DNA from: Alviniconcha marisindica
Lineage: Eukaryota; Mollusca; Gastropoda; Provannidae
Assembly: GCA_018857735.1 (NCBI GenBank)
Contig: JABMCL010002010.1
Span: forward strand, 452,001 to 516,000
Reading direction: 5' to 3'
DNA: 64,000 nucleotides
The notes below the pieces were generated by a model. It was not told where the DNA came from. It worked only from the letters and a program-made list of their open reading frames with translations, and searched no databases. Both the position numbers and the translations under genes were made by a program. This document shows, piece after piece, positions 50,383 to 61,989 of this stretch. Numbering within the stretch: the first letter of the stretch is position 1; every line of letters starts with the position of its first letter.

Positions 50383-50869
50383 TACATGCACAGCAAACAC
50401 TGTCTTCTCTGGTTTGGGTTCATCAACTCTAGTCAAATCAAACTCAGTTTCCCACATTGCTGTAGTGGTAATAGTAGCTTTCTGGCCAACGCACGGTGAC
50501 ACAGGGGCTGCACACCCTGACACAGCCTGCATAGTACATAGCACTGTAGGGCCAGAGAGTGCAGTGGTTGCATCACTGAGACATGAGACCACTGGCGCAC
50601 TGGCTGCCAGACTGAACACTAATTACTACCGGCTGCCACCCCCTCCCCTCCCCTCTTCACTTCCCCCCATCCCTACCCTACTTTCTGGCAACTGGAGGGA
50701 GGCAGGCACCACCCCCCCCCCCCCCCCCCCCCCCCCTCCTGGCCTGTTTGCTTTACCAAACTCAGGCTGTGTCAACACCTGCCTTTTCTTGGCGCCTGTG
50801 GTCCATTAGACCTGTACCGATAAACTGTGATACAGTGATAGTGATAGGTGAAGTTCAATCTGAGCAGAT

Positions 50870-51690
50870 AGGATAGATGAGGCTTTTAAAAGGAATGGAG
50901 CAAAGACAGGATAGCTGAGGCTTTTAAAAGGAATGGAGCAAAGACAGGATAGCTGAGGCTTTTAGTTTTAAAAGGAATGGAGCAAAGGCAGGATAGCTGA
51001 GGCTTTTAAAAGGAATGGAGCAAAGGCAGGATAGCTTAAAAGGAATGGAACAAAGACAGGATAGCTGAGGCTTTTAAAAGGAATGGAGCAAAGACATGAT
51101 AGCTGAGGCATTTAAAAGGAATGGAGCAAAGGCAGGATAGCTTAAAAGGAATGGAACAAAGACAGGATAGCTGAGGCTTTTAAAAGGAATGGAGCAAAGG
51201 CAGGATAGCTTAAAAGGAATGGAGCAAAGACAGGATAGCTGAGGCTTTTAAAAGGAATGGAACAAAGACAGGATAGCTGAGGCTTTTAAAAGGAATGGAG
51301 CAAAGACAGGATAGCTGATGCTTTTAAAAGGAATGGAGCAAAGGCAGGATAGCTTAAAAGGAATGGAGCAAAGACAGGATAGCTGAGGCTTTTAAAAGGA
51401 ATGGAGCAAAGACAGGATAGCTGAGGCTTTTAAAAGGAATGGAGCAAAGACAGGATAGCTAAGGCTTTTAAAAGGAATGGAGCAAAGACAGGATAGCTGA
51501 GGCTTTTAAAAGGAATGGAGCAAAGACAGGATAGCTGAGGCTTTTGAAAGGAATGGAGCAAAGACAGGATAGCTGAGGCTTTTAAAAGGAATGGAGCAAA
51601 GACAGGATAGCTGAGGCTTTTAAAAGGAATGGAGCAAAGACAGGATAGCTGAGGCTTTAAAAGGAATGGAGCAAAGACAACTCACCAAGT
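50870..51690. repeat. 38-bp minisatellite, ~22 copies
   Basis: Unit GGAATGGAGCAAAGACAGGA plus TAGCTGAGGCTTTTAAAA, with several shorter units lacking GAGGCTTTT. The highest copy number array in the window. Confidence 0.96.
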
Positions 51691-52560
51691 GGCTCTGAAG
51701 AGGCAGCAGGTGTACAGATTAGTCAGTCGATTATTGTTGTTTATTGCTGAGAATTTACTAGATGTGGGCCCTGTGTGTGTGTGTGTGTGTGAATTACTGA
51801 ATAGCTGGGCCTGATTTTGCATTGATTCATGGGCACATCTCACATTCCTGAAAAATGGTATTTGATTACTTTAATGTTGCATAAATTGTAATGTATTCAT
51901 TTAATGAGGTACTTAATAATATTATTGAATGAGTCATTGAATATATTTATATTTAAACTTTTAATCTTATGAATATATATAATAATTATATTTCTTTTTA
52001 GTAATAGTATTAACTATTATTACTAATCTTTGACTGCCATGTTTATTAATAACAATATTAGTACTAAATGTGTATAGAACCACTTCTTCAGAAACACACT
52101 GTTGTACAGTATAACTATTTTATTACCATTACTGCAATGACACACACTGGCATAAAATTCACACATGCACAGGCACAAAGATCAGCAAATTTCAATATAT
52201 GTGTATATTATGTTAACAGTGTAACACTAACAGTAGTAACAGTGCCTCCAAAAACTTCAAAATTATGTGTCTTACATTGATGCTTGCACAGATCTAGGCA
52301 CTTGCACAGATCTAGTGCACCATCTTTTTCTGTGACACCCTGAGCCAAACAGCATGACAAAACAACAACAACAAAATGTGCTTTTAGCAGCAATGAGATT
52401 TGGCAGCCTAGTGGGTGCTGAACGGGAGAGGGGTTGCCTGAGATAGGCGATGCATTTAATTCTGTTTTCCTTTCCTGATCCCATCCCACCCACCATATGG
52501 CCATAGTTTGGAAAAGTTTGTTGGCAGCAAATCCGTATGTATGTGCAGGGATTTCAGCCC

Positions 52561-52563
<3 letters not shown>

Positions 52564-52611
<48 letters not shown>
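52564..52611. repeat. (TG)n microsatellite
   Basis: About 24 TG units. A (TC)n tract follows at 52950-52997. Confidence 0.97.
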
Positions 52612-52615
<4 letters not shown>

Positions 52616-52946
52616 TATGAGTGTTACGCTGATTCAACGATATGTGTAGAGGGTCACCCAGACAGAAGTGTGCGCGCAGACACTGAGACTGAGCTGAGGC
52701 AGAGCAGGAGTTAGTCATTTAGACCTGCAGGGGGTGAACTTGCTCATTCCTTGCCCTGATGAGACCTCCGACGTTGACTGGGCGTTACAGCCCCCACCCC
52801 CAACCTCTCTCTCTCTCTCTCCGACCCATTTCGGGCCTCATACAGTGAGAGGCCTGTGTCGGTACACTGAGGTTGGCTTGTCCCGGAAGGCAAGGGCAGG
52901 GCAGCCAGACAGCTCAAGTTCTCCTGGAGTTGTCTGACCGTGAATG

Positions 52947-53001
<55 letters not shown>

Positions 53002-53899
53002 TGTTCGGAGGTTGACCGCAGCTTCTGTTTCAGAGCATTGTGACTGTAAATGTTTGTGGTTCCCGCTTTATGCTACAACGCACGTTGCTCACAATTATGA
53101 CTGGTTGGTGCAAGTTTCGGCGGACACATGTTTATTTTGCAGCTCAAACATTATTTAATGAGCTTGTAAAAATTGTAGTTTGAAGAACCAGCCTTCTTGA
53201 CGCTGAAACGCGTTTTGCCAGGGACAACAAAGCGAAGAGATAAGAATACCCCTTTGGTTTGATATCGAAATTAGAACACAAGTTCTCTTCGTGGTGCACC
53301 CAGTAATCTGACCCCTATGGTGCGTGTTCGCCCCGCCTGAGGCAGAACACCAAACAAGCCACAGTATGCGTCAAGCGCGCTATGCAGTATAACGGTGTTT
53401 TGTACGTCCAATCCACATAATCGTCACTCACGAAATAGGGTATAAAAACAACAGAACATTTTTTACAACAGAATCGTTGATTTTTCAGGGGGTGCTGGCT
53501 GGACAAACCTTGTTTTGTGAGGCCAAAAGCGAAACCGATTTCACTGTCGCTCTAACACATGGTACTTCTGAAGGCATCTCCTGTATTCAGACAGTCAGTT
53601 GATCACTGTGTGGAAAAGACGATCCGGCGCTTGGGCGGTCAGCCAAGTCCATCAGCGGCTACTGGCCACCAAAGGATGGCAGGCAAGCAGGCAGGTGTCC
53701 ACAGACTGTCAACCTTGTCGTCTCTGGCAGGTTTGACATCGAGATTCGCTAAACGGCATGACTTCTTCCCCCCCTCTCTCTCTCTCTCTTTTTTTTTGGG
53801 GGGGGGGGGGGGGAGGGGGTTACAAGACAGTACTGTGTTCGTGAACAACTCTTGGAGAGGCATGTGAGCGGGAACAGAAGCGAACTGACCTCAGCCCGG

Positions 53900-54375
53900 T
53901 TACCGGACAAGCATCTCATCAGTTCTAGTACCATTAGGTCAGTCTAATGCCTCACCCAGCAGTGCCACCGGGAAGTCTAGTTTCTTTTTTACGTTCCAAG
54001 TGCCTGACAAGCAACACAGCTAGGTCAGTCCGGTTACCCAACGAGTGCTTCACTCACAGTACCACCCGACCGGGAAGCCCAGCAACACGAAATTTAGGTC
54101 AGTTGGTTACCAGATGAGCCCGTATCCAGCAAAACCTCTAGGTCGGTCTGGTTACTTTCTAAGGACCTCACTAGCAGTACAACCAGGTCAATCTGGTTAC
54201 CCAGCGAGCACCTCACCAGCAATGCCACTGAGTCAGTCTGGTTACTTTCCAAGCGCCTTGCCAGCAATACATCTAGTTCAGTCTGGTTACTTTGCCATCA
54301 TCTCACCGGCAGCTACAGCTAGGTCAGTAAGGTTACTTGCCGACTGCCTCACCAGCAATGTACCATTCGGTCACA
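53900..54375. repeat. degenerate ~40-bp minisatellite
   Basis: Diverged copies of GTCAGTCTGGTTACCCAGCG then AGCACCTCACCAGCAATGCC AC. Old, variable copies. Confidence 0.8.
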
Positions 54376-54799
54376 CATTACAGCAAGTGTAGTGTCTGGA
54401 CAAACCGGTAATCGAAAATGTGTTTCTAGATCAATGGGTCAGTCTGATTCACGCTTCGTCAGTTCTGACAGGTCTACGGTGGTCAGGACACGGATAACGA
54501 GCGTGAAGCTGTTTTGACGAGCTCAGGCGCTGTGTGAAAGTCGAGGTGGACGTCCTGGGCTCCCGTCCCTAATAAGCCTACGGTTTCTGTGGACATAAAA
54601 CAACACTTCAACTGTTTTGAGAGCGCCCTCCGACACCGTGGACGGCACACTTCCAGCATCGCTTTCCGGCACCCTCCTCCAAACTCTGCCAGATTTGGTT
54701 ACGCCACTGAAGGGGCACTCTTTATCTCCGCAGCTGTCCACCGACGCGGTCAGCGCCCCCCGAAAGGTTCGGGTACTGATAAGACTGTGGAAGCAACCT

Positions 54800-55085
54800 A
54801 GCGCCCAAGTACGCACGTAAACATGGGACCCATCCACCCCGAGTAAAAAAAAAGAGTTCCGTCTCGATTCAAACGATTTTGGGTTTTATTTGAGCTGGCG
54901 TAAGCACAATGTTATAAAACAGACGTCTGATATAATTTGAGTTGTTTGTAACCAACTTACTACTGTTTGAGCACCAGCAAAAAAACTGCTCGTTAGCTGA
55001 CAGTTTTGTGGACCCTATGGCGTAACTAAATACGGCAGTGGTTGAAGGAAGGATGTCGTAAACCAGTGCTTGGAGTTTGTGTGGA
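54800..55085 (+). repeat. dispersed/segmental duplicate, copy 1
   Basis: Pairs with 56440-56760: GTTCCGTCTCGATTCAAA, GCTGGCGTAAGCA, TATGATTTGAGTTGTTTGT-like, GTTTGAGCACCA, GTGGCGTAACTAA-like, GGCAGTGGTTG and AACCAGYGCTTGGAGTTTG appear in the same order in both. Confidence 0.75.
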
Positions 55086-55223
55086 CGGTTGTGTGCACAC
55101 TTCAGCTGATGGGCTCTTCGCGAAGCATGTACAGCTGTAATTATGTCTGCTCTACGTTATACGCCTACTTGAGGTGCTCAGCGACGTGGCCACGAGTCCA
55201 GCGAAGAGACGAGCACAAGGACG

Positions 55224-55539
55224 TAAGTACACATGGTGCTTAACGTCCACAGAAACCATAAGGCTTATTAGGGACGGGGGGGAAGAGAGTATTGGAGGTG
55301 GGGGTAGAGGGAGATTATATACCTATCGCTACACTGTCACCTCCAGAATGATTCCTGCCTTAAGGTGGGAAGCGATGAAAGCCATTTTAATGTTTCAGTA
55401 GGAAGTGATGGACAAAGTCACAAGACAGTGTCCACAAACCACAGCCTTTTTGAAGAGAAAGGAGAGCCGAAGCGGTATCGAACCGAGGTCCTTCCGCTTA
55501 CCAGCCTAACGCCTTACCGCTAGGCCAAACCGGCTCACT
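55224..55539 (-). mobile_element. tRNA-derived SINE, full length, with 13-bp TSD (copy 2)
   Basis: Minus-strand copy of the family at 1069. GAGCACAAGGACG occurs immediately on both sides (55211-55223 and 55540-55552). The tRNA-like head with GGTTCGATACC (reverse complement) is at the right end, and the (TTAC) tail at the left end. It fixes the family's true boundaries. Confidence 0.92.
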
Positions 55540-55705
55540 GAGCACAAGGACGGGCTACATAACCTTTTCATAGGGCCCTCAGGCTGGTTGCTTGTTCCAC
55601 TCTAGATGTCGTAATACGTACTGTATGTACACATGTATGTAGTGTTTTTAGGAGATCCTGAAAACTAGTGTTTATAGTAAGACCGTTTTCGCAGCCAAAT
55701 GACGT

Positions 55706-55929
55706 GAGCTGGTTTGGCCTAGCGGGTAAGGCGTTAGGCTAGTAGTGTAGCAGAGGAACCTCGGTTCGAATCCGCTTCGGCTCTCCTTTCTCTTCAAAGG
55801 TTGTGTTGAGGTTTGTGGACACTGTCTTGTGACTTTGTCCGTCACAGTTAATAAATCATTAAAATGGCTCTCATCGCTGCCCATCTTAATGCAGGAGTCA
55901 TTCTGGTGGTGACAGTGTAGCGATAGGCC
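55706..55929 (+). mobile_element. tRNA-derived SINE, 3'-truncated (copy 3)
   Basis: Head GAGCTGGTTTGGCCTAGCGG then B box GGTTCGAATCC and body through GGTGGTGACAGTGTAGCGAT. It ends where copy 4 begins, without its own tail. Confidence 0.85.
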
Positions 55930-55938
55930 AGATGGCAT

Positions 55939-56245
55939 GAGCCTGTTTGGCCTAACGGTAGGGCGTTAGGGTTACTAGGCTGGTACTACATTGTTATTGA
56001 CTGATAGTAAGCAGAAGGCGGACGGACGTCGGTTCGATTCCGCGTCGGCCTTCCTTTCTCTTCCAGAGCTGTGGTCCTCCTTTCTCTTCCAGAGCTGTGG
56101 CCCTCCTTTCTCTGCCGGAGTTGTGGTTTAGGCGACTTTGACTCAATCATTTCATGATACATTACCAATAAAATGGCTCATGTCGCTGACCATCATATTA
56201 GTTTGAAGAATCACTGTGGTGGTGACAGTGCATCGTAAAGGTACA
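55939..56245 (+). mobile_element. diverged tRNA-derived SINE (copy 4)
   Basis: GAGCCTGTTTGGCCTAACGG head with an inserted stretch before GGTTCGATTCCGCGTCGGCC. The CTCCTTTCTCTTCCAGAGCT segment is tandemly repeated. Body ends GGTGGTGACAGTGCATCGTA. Confidence 0.75.
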
Positions 56246-56439
56246 ATGTCGTCTTCCCCCACCTCCTGGGATCTGTGTCCCCGCCGGTACGTCTCCCTCT
56301 CCGGAGACAACTGGTCGATCAGCAAAGTGCAAGGATCGAATATCAAGGTTCGCGTTAACCGGTATTTTACCGGTTAAGATCAGCATAATACCGTGTCAGC
56401 GCCTTCTGAATTTTGGGGTACTAGTAAGAGTTCAACGCT

Positions 56440-56760
56440 ACGTTAAGCACGCCTGTAAACACGAGGCGCGTCCACCGTGGGGGGGGGGGGGGGGGGGGGG
56501 GGGGAGAGAGAAAACAAAAAACATTGTTCCGTCTCGATTCAAAAGCTTTCGGTTCTATTTCTGCTGGCGTAAGCAATGTGACCAGTTATATCAAAACAAA
56601 ACAAAAAAACGCCTAATATGATTTGAGTTGTTTGTTACAAACTTGTTGCCGTTTGAGCACCAACGAAAAACTGTCAGTTAGCTGACCTGTGGCGTAACTA
56701 ATTATGGCAGTGGTTGGAGGAAGGATGTGGTAAACCAGCGCTTGGAGTTTGACATCACAC
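56440..56760 (+). repeat. dispersed/segmental duplicate, copy 2
   Basis: Second copy of the 54800-55085 segment, with a 26-base G run at 56479-56504 replacing the shorter tract after GTCCACC. Confidence 0.75.
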
Positions 56761-57222
56761 TTCAAAATTTTACAAGGGACGCTGACTTGCTTCGCCCAGA
56801 CGATAAATATCACTTGGGATATGAGTAAATTATATAAAGCAGAGAAACTTCACCAGGGTCACATCCTCAAGCACTCTGATCAGATCTAAAGTAAGTAAAC
56901 ATGGTACTTAACGTCCACAAAAAGTATAAGGCTTATTAGGGACTGGGAGAAGGGGGTACGGAGGTGGGGGGAGGTTATGTACCTATCGCTACACTGTCAC
57001 CACCAGAATGACTTATGCATTAAAGGACAAGTCCAAGGTTAGGGGTGATTTTTGACACGATTTCCGTTCAAGCTCGCTGAGAACGACGATGTAGATGAAA
57101 CTGTGATCTGAGGGTTATAAATGCACGAAAAAAGGCATTTTCTGTCGTACCGAAAGCGTCGCCATGACGCCCAAATCACGTGACCGTATGCCTACTACGT
57201 CACTCTGGGGAGTCGCTGCAAA

Positions 57223-57426
57223 ATGGCCAACTCGAGCTCCGAAGACGAAACTGATACTTTGCCCGAGAGACCCACAAGGATACAGCCGTATCAGTTTGAG
57301 CCTGTCAGGCAGGATTTTGAAAGAGTACCGGAACATCGTGTCAACTTCGAAGCAAACCCCATGCGGTATTCCATGGGGTTTGCCAAATCGCACTCACTGA
57401 AGTGCTCGCTACACAAATGGGCGTGA
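57223..57426 (+). CDS. truncated second transposon ORF with PYxFEP motif
   Basis: MANSSSEDETDTLPERPTRI then QPYQFEPVRQDFE. The acidic start followed by (I)xPYxFEP recalls the N-terminus of invertebrate proteins annotated as P2X7-like zinc-binding proteins; this is from memory and uncertain. From about 57350 on, the frame is antisense to the THAP ORF and probably not original coding sequence. Confidence 0.45.
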   Translation: MANSSSEDETDTLPERPTRIQPYQFEPVRQDFERVPEHRVNFEANPMRYSMGFAKSHSLKCSLHKWA

Positions 57427-57602
57427 TGCGGCGCAGCAAGAAAGTCAGCTCGTTTGAATTGCATAAATTTAATCCACTTTCGCCTCACTGCGGGTCGATT
57501 GCGCGGGAGCTCGTGCATTGTTATACCTGGGGTCGTCTGCGAATTTTTACAGTTCGCGGCAACACAGTAGGCCGGCATAGTTAACTTTTTTGTCGACCAC
57601 AC
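57291..57602 (-). CDS. THAP-domain protein fragment in the transposon
   Basis: Likely starts at the inner Met (MPAYCVAANCKN), residue 9 of the frame. Zinc ligands fit the THAP pattern C-X4-C-X45-C-X2-H: Cys13, Cys18, Cys64, His67 (LCSEHF), with the HELP box at 30-33 (H/F-x-x-P position) and Trp43. THAP domains bind DNA, often transposon ends. The expected C-terminal AVPT box is absent and the frame stops soon after, suggesting truncation by an internal deletion. Confidence 0.75.
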   Translation of the reverse strand: MWSTKKLTMPAYCVAANCKNSQTTPGITMHELPRNRPAVRRKWIKFMQFKRADFLAAPHHAHLCSEHFSECDLANPMEYRMGFASKLTRCSGTLSKSCLTGSN

Positions 57603-58480
57603 GCATACACAGCTAGTTTACTGAAGAATCTAAGATGGCAACCGCACTGACTCCCCAAACTGACGTCACTTCCGGGGAAGTCACGTGACTGATGGAGAAC
57701 CCGAGACTGTAGTCTCGGCCAGCCTACAGAAAATAAAATCGATTAAAAACCCTTTTTTTTCTTTTTTTCATTTTTTCTATTTCATTAATTCTGAAACTAG
57801 TGACTCATTTGTCAATCATTTCGATGGTCATTTTGCATACTTAAAAACCTTGGACTTTTACTTTAAGGTGGGCAGCGATGAGAGAGCCATTTTAATGTTT
57901 CATGATTGTGAGGGACAAAATCACAAGACAGTGTCCACAGACCACAACTTCTGAAGAGAAAGGAGAGCCGCAGCGGATTCGAACCGAGGTCCCTCTGCTT
58001 ACCAGCCTAACGCCTTACCGCTGCACCAAACCGGCTCACCGATAAGATCTTGTGTGTGTCGTTGTTATAAAGGGCTCGTCTAACACAGAAGAAAAATAGC
58101 ATGATGATGATCGTGATTCATCCCAGAGAAAAAGAACTGGGCTGTGAAACTGGTTGATGACTTTGCACTGTGTAACCTCCTCTCAGCGGTGAACATCGGT
58201 GCTGGTAATTTATCCATTGTCAGGGTGCACATGTATATATATGTATCACGATGGCGGTTTTCCCAAAGAAAGAGGTGGGCTATGGAAACTGGTGCACAAG
58301 TTAGCTCTTCTCAGCGATGAAGAACCTGTGCCCGTTTTCGCGGTGTAGTGATTTTCTTTAGGCTGAATAAGTGGAAGCCTTCACGCTCCAGTCTGGGTGG
58401 AGTTGGGGAACGGTGTTCGCCGTACTAGTGTAATACGTATACGTGTACTCCTCTAACATCACCACATATGTATTTTATTT

Positions 58481-58486
<6 letters not shown>

Positions 58487-58546
<60 letters not shown>
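58487..58546. repeat. (CA)n microsatellite
   Basis: About 29 uninterrupted CA units. Confidence 0.97.
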
Positions 58547-58548
<2 letters not shown>

Positions 58549-59224
58549 ATCACCGTGTGTGTTTTGTTGTTTACCGTCTAGATAAGAAAGTTTCCTTTGG
58601 CTATGCCTAAGGAAAAATCGGAATGGACAAACCAAGGGAGTGAGTCTTGCTCGATTGACGTCACACACGTGTTAAAGGATCATAACACTAACAGACTTAA
58701 ATCGCGCGCGGTAACCATCTCCAGGCATGGGAGTAACACACGATAAATAAGTCAGGTCTGTTTAGCCCAAGATCTGCGCGCTCCGGAAAGCCCATTATGT
58801 AATGCGCTCGACCCTTTTGCTCAAGGGACGTAAATAAAGTGCACCAGCCTCGGTGGAATATTCGACCGTTGTAAATAATAATAATAGTGGGATCTTAAAG
58901 CACCCTTTCTCGTTGTCCCGAGGGAAAACGGCTGTCGCCAAGCGGCGCTACCCCATCTTCTAAGCAAATCCTGAATTGTCTGTAATGTAGGCTGCTTTCG
59001 TCGTCGTGATCTACTTTAACCTGCTAAAAGGCACTGTCACGACCTGAACCCCGTCAGCGGTAGGTCTACAGTTAACGGCTCTGGACGACGCGGCTTTCTG
59101 CCTCCCAAGTTAAAAGGGACCGCTGGCGAAGAGTCAAGTTGGCCTGAAAACGCAGAAAATGTGCAAATTTCCACCTGATCTTAAGATTTCGTATACTGCT
59201 ATCGATGTCTATAAATGCAACAGG

Positions 59225-59525
59225 CATATATATATATTATGTGTTTGTTTCGGATTGTAGCTCCTCGAGGCGCAGCCATGTTAGTTCGCATTTTACCGAC
59301 GAAGAGCAGAAAAGGGTGGGCTCGTGACGTGAAAGACACGTGCGCCACGCATGCCGGCCTAGTTTGTGGCGTCGCGTCACGCTCACAGGCTCCAGCTGTA
59401 CAAAATGGCTGCATTCACTGTCATGCTTTCACGACTTTCAAACTTCACTTCTAAACTAGAGACAAAACTGTAAGAAGAAGGAGACAAGGAAACATATTTC
59501 TTATTCCATTTCTGTCGCCAGGGCT
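59225..59525 (+). mobile_element. dispersed repeat of unknown class, copy B
   Basis: Partner of 24335-24620, same order and orientation, richer in CpG (CTCCTCGAGGCGCAGCC). No ORF of its own. Confidence 0.65.
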
Positions 59526-60693
59526 TCATCGCTTGAGGTCTCGTGTGAGGACTCCTTTACGGTGTGTGTGTGTGTGTGTGTCTCTTAATCGACTTAACCA
59601 CGTATCCGCCCAGAGACACCTTGACCTCCTCCGCCGACAATTAAACCTCCGGGTCCTTGAGCACCTCTGCCTGTCCCGGGACGTCTGAGCTGTGGGACAC
59701 TGTCCCACTCCCAGGTGCATCGCTGTGTTGTCAGAAAACACTGCTGCGCTGTTCGAAAACATAGCGCTGTTTGCGGAAGCTGTTTCAGAGAAACACCAAG
59801 TCCACACGAAGAAGTTTGAGCAGGATTATTTACCCGTCCCCTCCTCCCCAGCGCAGATGCCACGCTGGGCAGAAATAGATTGATGGCAAGCAGTAAGACA
59901 AGAAGAAGCTGAATGGCTGGGCCGGACCTTTCAGTAAAGGACCCAGGATCAAGTCTCTGTTGGTTCCTTCCGCTGGAACGGTGATGTGAAGTTGCAGCTT
60001 GTCTGAACCCTGGCTCCATGAAGAATTTGGAAAGAACACATCTAACTTTTTTTCTTTTTTAAAGTATGCACGTGATTCATTGTGTGACTGAGTGTTAAAT
60101 TTACTGTTCGCGTATTCGTCAAACACATTAAAAGAGCAATTTAACTGCAGCCGTTCCTCATTTCCTGGTCAGAGATCACGCAGAGGTTTTTCCTACTTTC
60201 AGACAAAGTGAAGATTGGGATAGTTGCTTTCCTGTGGTATTTTCTTTTGCGAAATTGCTTTTTTGTGTTTTGGGCGATTTATCAAATATTTTTGGTGCAG
60301 GGAGCACTTGTTCAGTGACACTGTAACTGACTATTCAGTTCATAAATGATGCACTCTTTCAGTGTTAAAACGTTCTATGCGAAACAGGACAACGGTGAAC
60401 GGTCCACTCCACTGGTAATGTCACAGGTCAGACACCACCGGTTCAGTCCAGGCATTTATTCTCGTTTCTATTTTCGTGACGAGCATGTGGAAATGGAAAG
60501 GGAATGGCATTTCCGAGTCGGACAAGCTAAATGACTGCTTTTTGTGTCAATCAGCAGGTTTGTGTGTTGGGTGAGGTGGGTGGTGGGGGTACTCAGGAGA
60601 GGAAGGTGATCCATCCGGCACCCACGGGGATTGGTCCTAGCCAGGCATTGTTTTCACCGGGACTCAATTGTTAAGTCAGGGCTGGGCCGGGCC

Positions 60694-60746
60694 CCGTCCC
60701 TAATAAGCCTTATGGTTTCTGTGGATGTTAAGCACCATGTTTACTT
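60694..60746 (+). mobile_element. ~53-bp SINE 3' tail insertion
   Basis: CGTCCCTAATAAGCCTTATG, GTTTCTGTGGATG, TTAAGCACCATGTTTACTT flanked by GGGCCGGGCC on both sides. A second tail-only copy of the family, like 31906-31949; a third fragment is at about 54566-54605. Confidence 0.7.
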
Positions 60747-61472
60747 TTGGGCCGGGCCGGGCCGGGAAACAAATCACCACACTGCCTGCGTCATGGCGGG
60801 GTTGGGACTATCGCCACTTCAGGAGGCATCTGTCTTTCCTTCTTTTTTTCTTCTCTTTTCTTCTTTCTTCTTTTTTCTCTCCCCAGTATGTGTGAGTGTG
60901 TGTGTCTGTCTGTCTGTGTCTGTGTGTACAAATTATGCATATTTCCGCCCCATGCCCCCCACTCCCACCCCAAGAATGGTTTTGGTTAATGATTATAATC
61001 CAGAAGTTATCATCGCGTCATCGACGATTATATGTTACACAAGACTTACACTGTTGATAATCAGACCAGAGATCTATATTCCACGACTCATCAGAACTGT
61101 GAAGTAGGGCGGTGCTTTTGGAGAGAAAAAAGAAGAAGAAGAAGAAGAAGAAAGACTATATATATAGAGAGAGAGACAGACAGACAGTCATTCAGGTTTT
61201 ATTCATCTACAACAGTTTTATTTTTTATTTCCCCGCCTTGTCCTCCAGGAAGGGCGAAATTTTGGATATCTTCACCCCCCCCCCCCCCCTCTCCCCCGAC
61301 CCTTTAATCCATTATGTTACTTAAACCAGCTCCGGTGAGAATCCCTGGCTGGTTACCATGTAACAAGTGTAACAAGACCTGAGGTGGCCGACGAGACGCT
61401 AAAACCCGAGAACTGAACTGACTAATTGTTAAACCGTGACAAAGAATCACATGGGGTAACGATCATGTTACC

Positions 61473-61476
<4 letters not shown>

Positions 61477-61571
<95 letters not shown>

Positions 61572-61580
61572 TCACACACA
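61477..61580. repeat. (CA)n microsatellite
   Basis: About 50 CA units, interrupted once. Confidence 0.97.
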
Positions 61581-61989
61581 CAACTCGATATATTCTGCAT
61601 GGGCGTATCTGTGTGTGAGGAATGTGGGGGCGTTAATGAGCACGCTCTCTTTTCACACCTAGCATTTAAAGTGAAAGACGTCATCGGGAGGGAAAGAAGG
61701 AACGGTGGCTGGGTTTTGTGCAGGAGCCGGGCCAGACCAACAAGCAGTGAGTGGGAACAGCCCCAGTGCCCACCGCGCATCACGCGCTCCACACCCAGCC
61801 CTCCCGTACACATACACAATCGTTTAGCTCCTTCGGCCTTTCGACGAATAATCCATGGACTGTTGGAGTTCCGGGAGTGTCAGTAGTTATCATCAGCGTT
61901 CCGCTGTGAGGGTTTCAGGTTTCCTGCCTTGCTAACGTCCGTGTCAGAATAGCTTTTTTGCACGATGCTTGTAGTGCTGCGTCATTTGT

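Larger units (their letters stand above)
57024..57862. mobile_element. THAP-encoding, TTAA-flanked DNA transposon (Kolobok-like, non-autonomous)
   Basis: TTAA duplicated on both sides (57020-57023, 57863-57866). TIRs are AGGACAAGTCCAAGGTT and AGTAAAAGTCCAAGGTT (15/17 match). Two inward-facing ORFs: plus 57223-57426 and minus 57602-57291, the latter with a THAP zinc finger. Both ends carry CACGTG, a CRE-like site and TGGGGAGTC(G/A)GTGC-like modules. TTAA duplication plus THAP ORF is known for the Kolobok superfamily. No transposase catalytic region is present, so it looks like an internally deleted derivative. Confidence 0.8.
56891..58038 (-). mobile_element. tRNA-derived SINE split by a DNA transposon (copy 5)
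   Basis: The tail half lies at 56891-57023 and the head half at 57863-58038. Removing the intervening element restores ATGCATTAAGGTGGGCAGCG, which matches CTGCCTTAAGGTGGGAAGCG in copy 2. Probable TSD GAT(C/A)AGATCT on the two sides. Confidence 0.9.

Noticed and set aside
50870..51690. CRISPR-like regular array
   Set aside because: Direct repeats without unique spacers, in a eukaryotic intron; it is a minisatellite. The same holds for 32840-33350.
53559..53867. 102-aa ORF in the CHSY1 intron
   Set aside because: Ends in homopolymer and TC tracts; no similarity and no splice or polyA context.
55706..55790. Possible tRNA-Leu/Ser genes at the tRNA-like heads (also 1069, 55470, 55939, 57965)
   Set aside because: Each is followed by the same SINE body and tail, and the acceptor stems do not pair convincingly.
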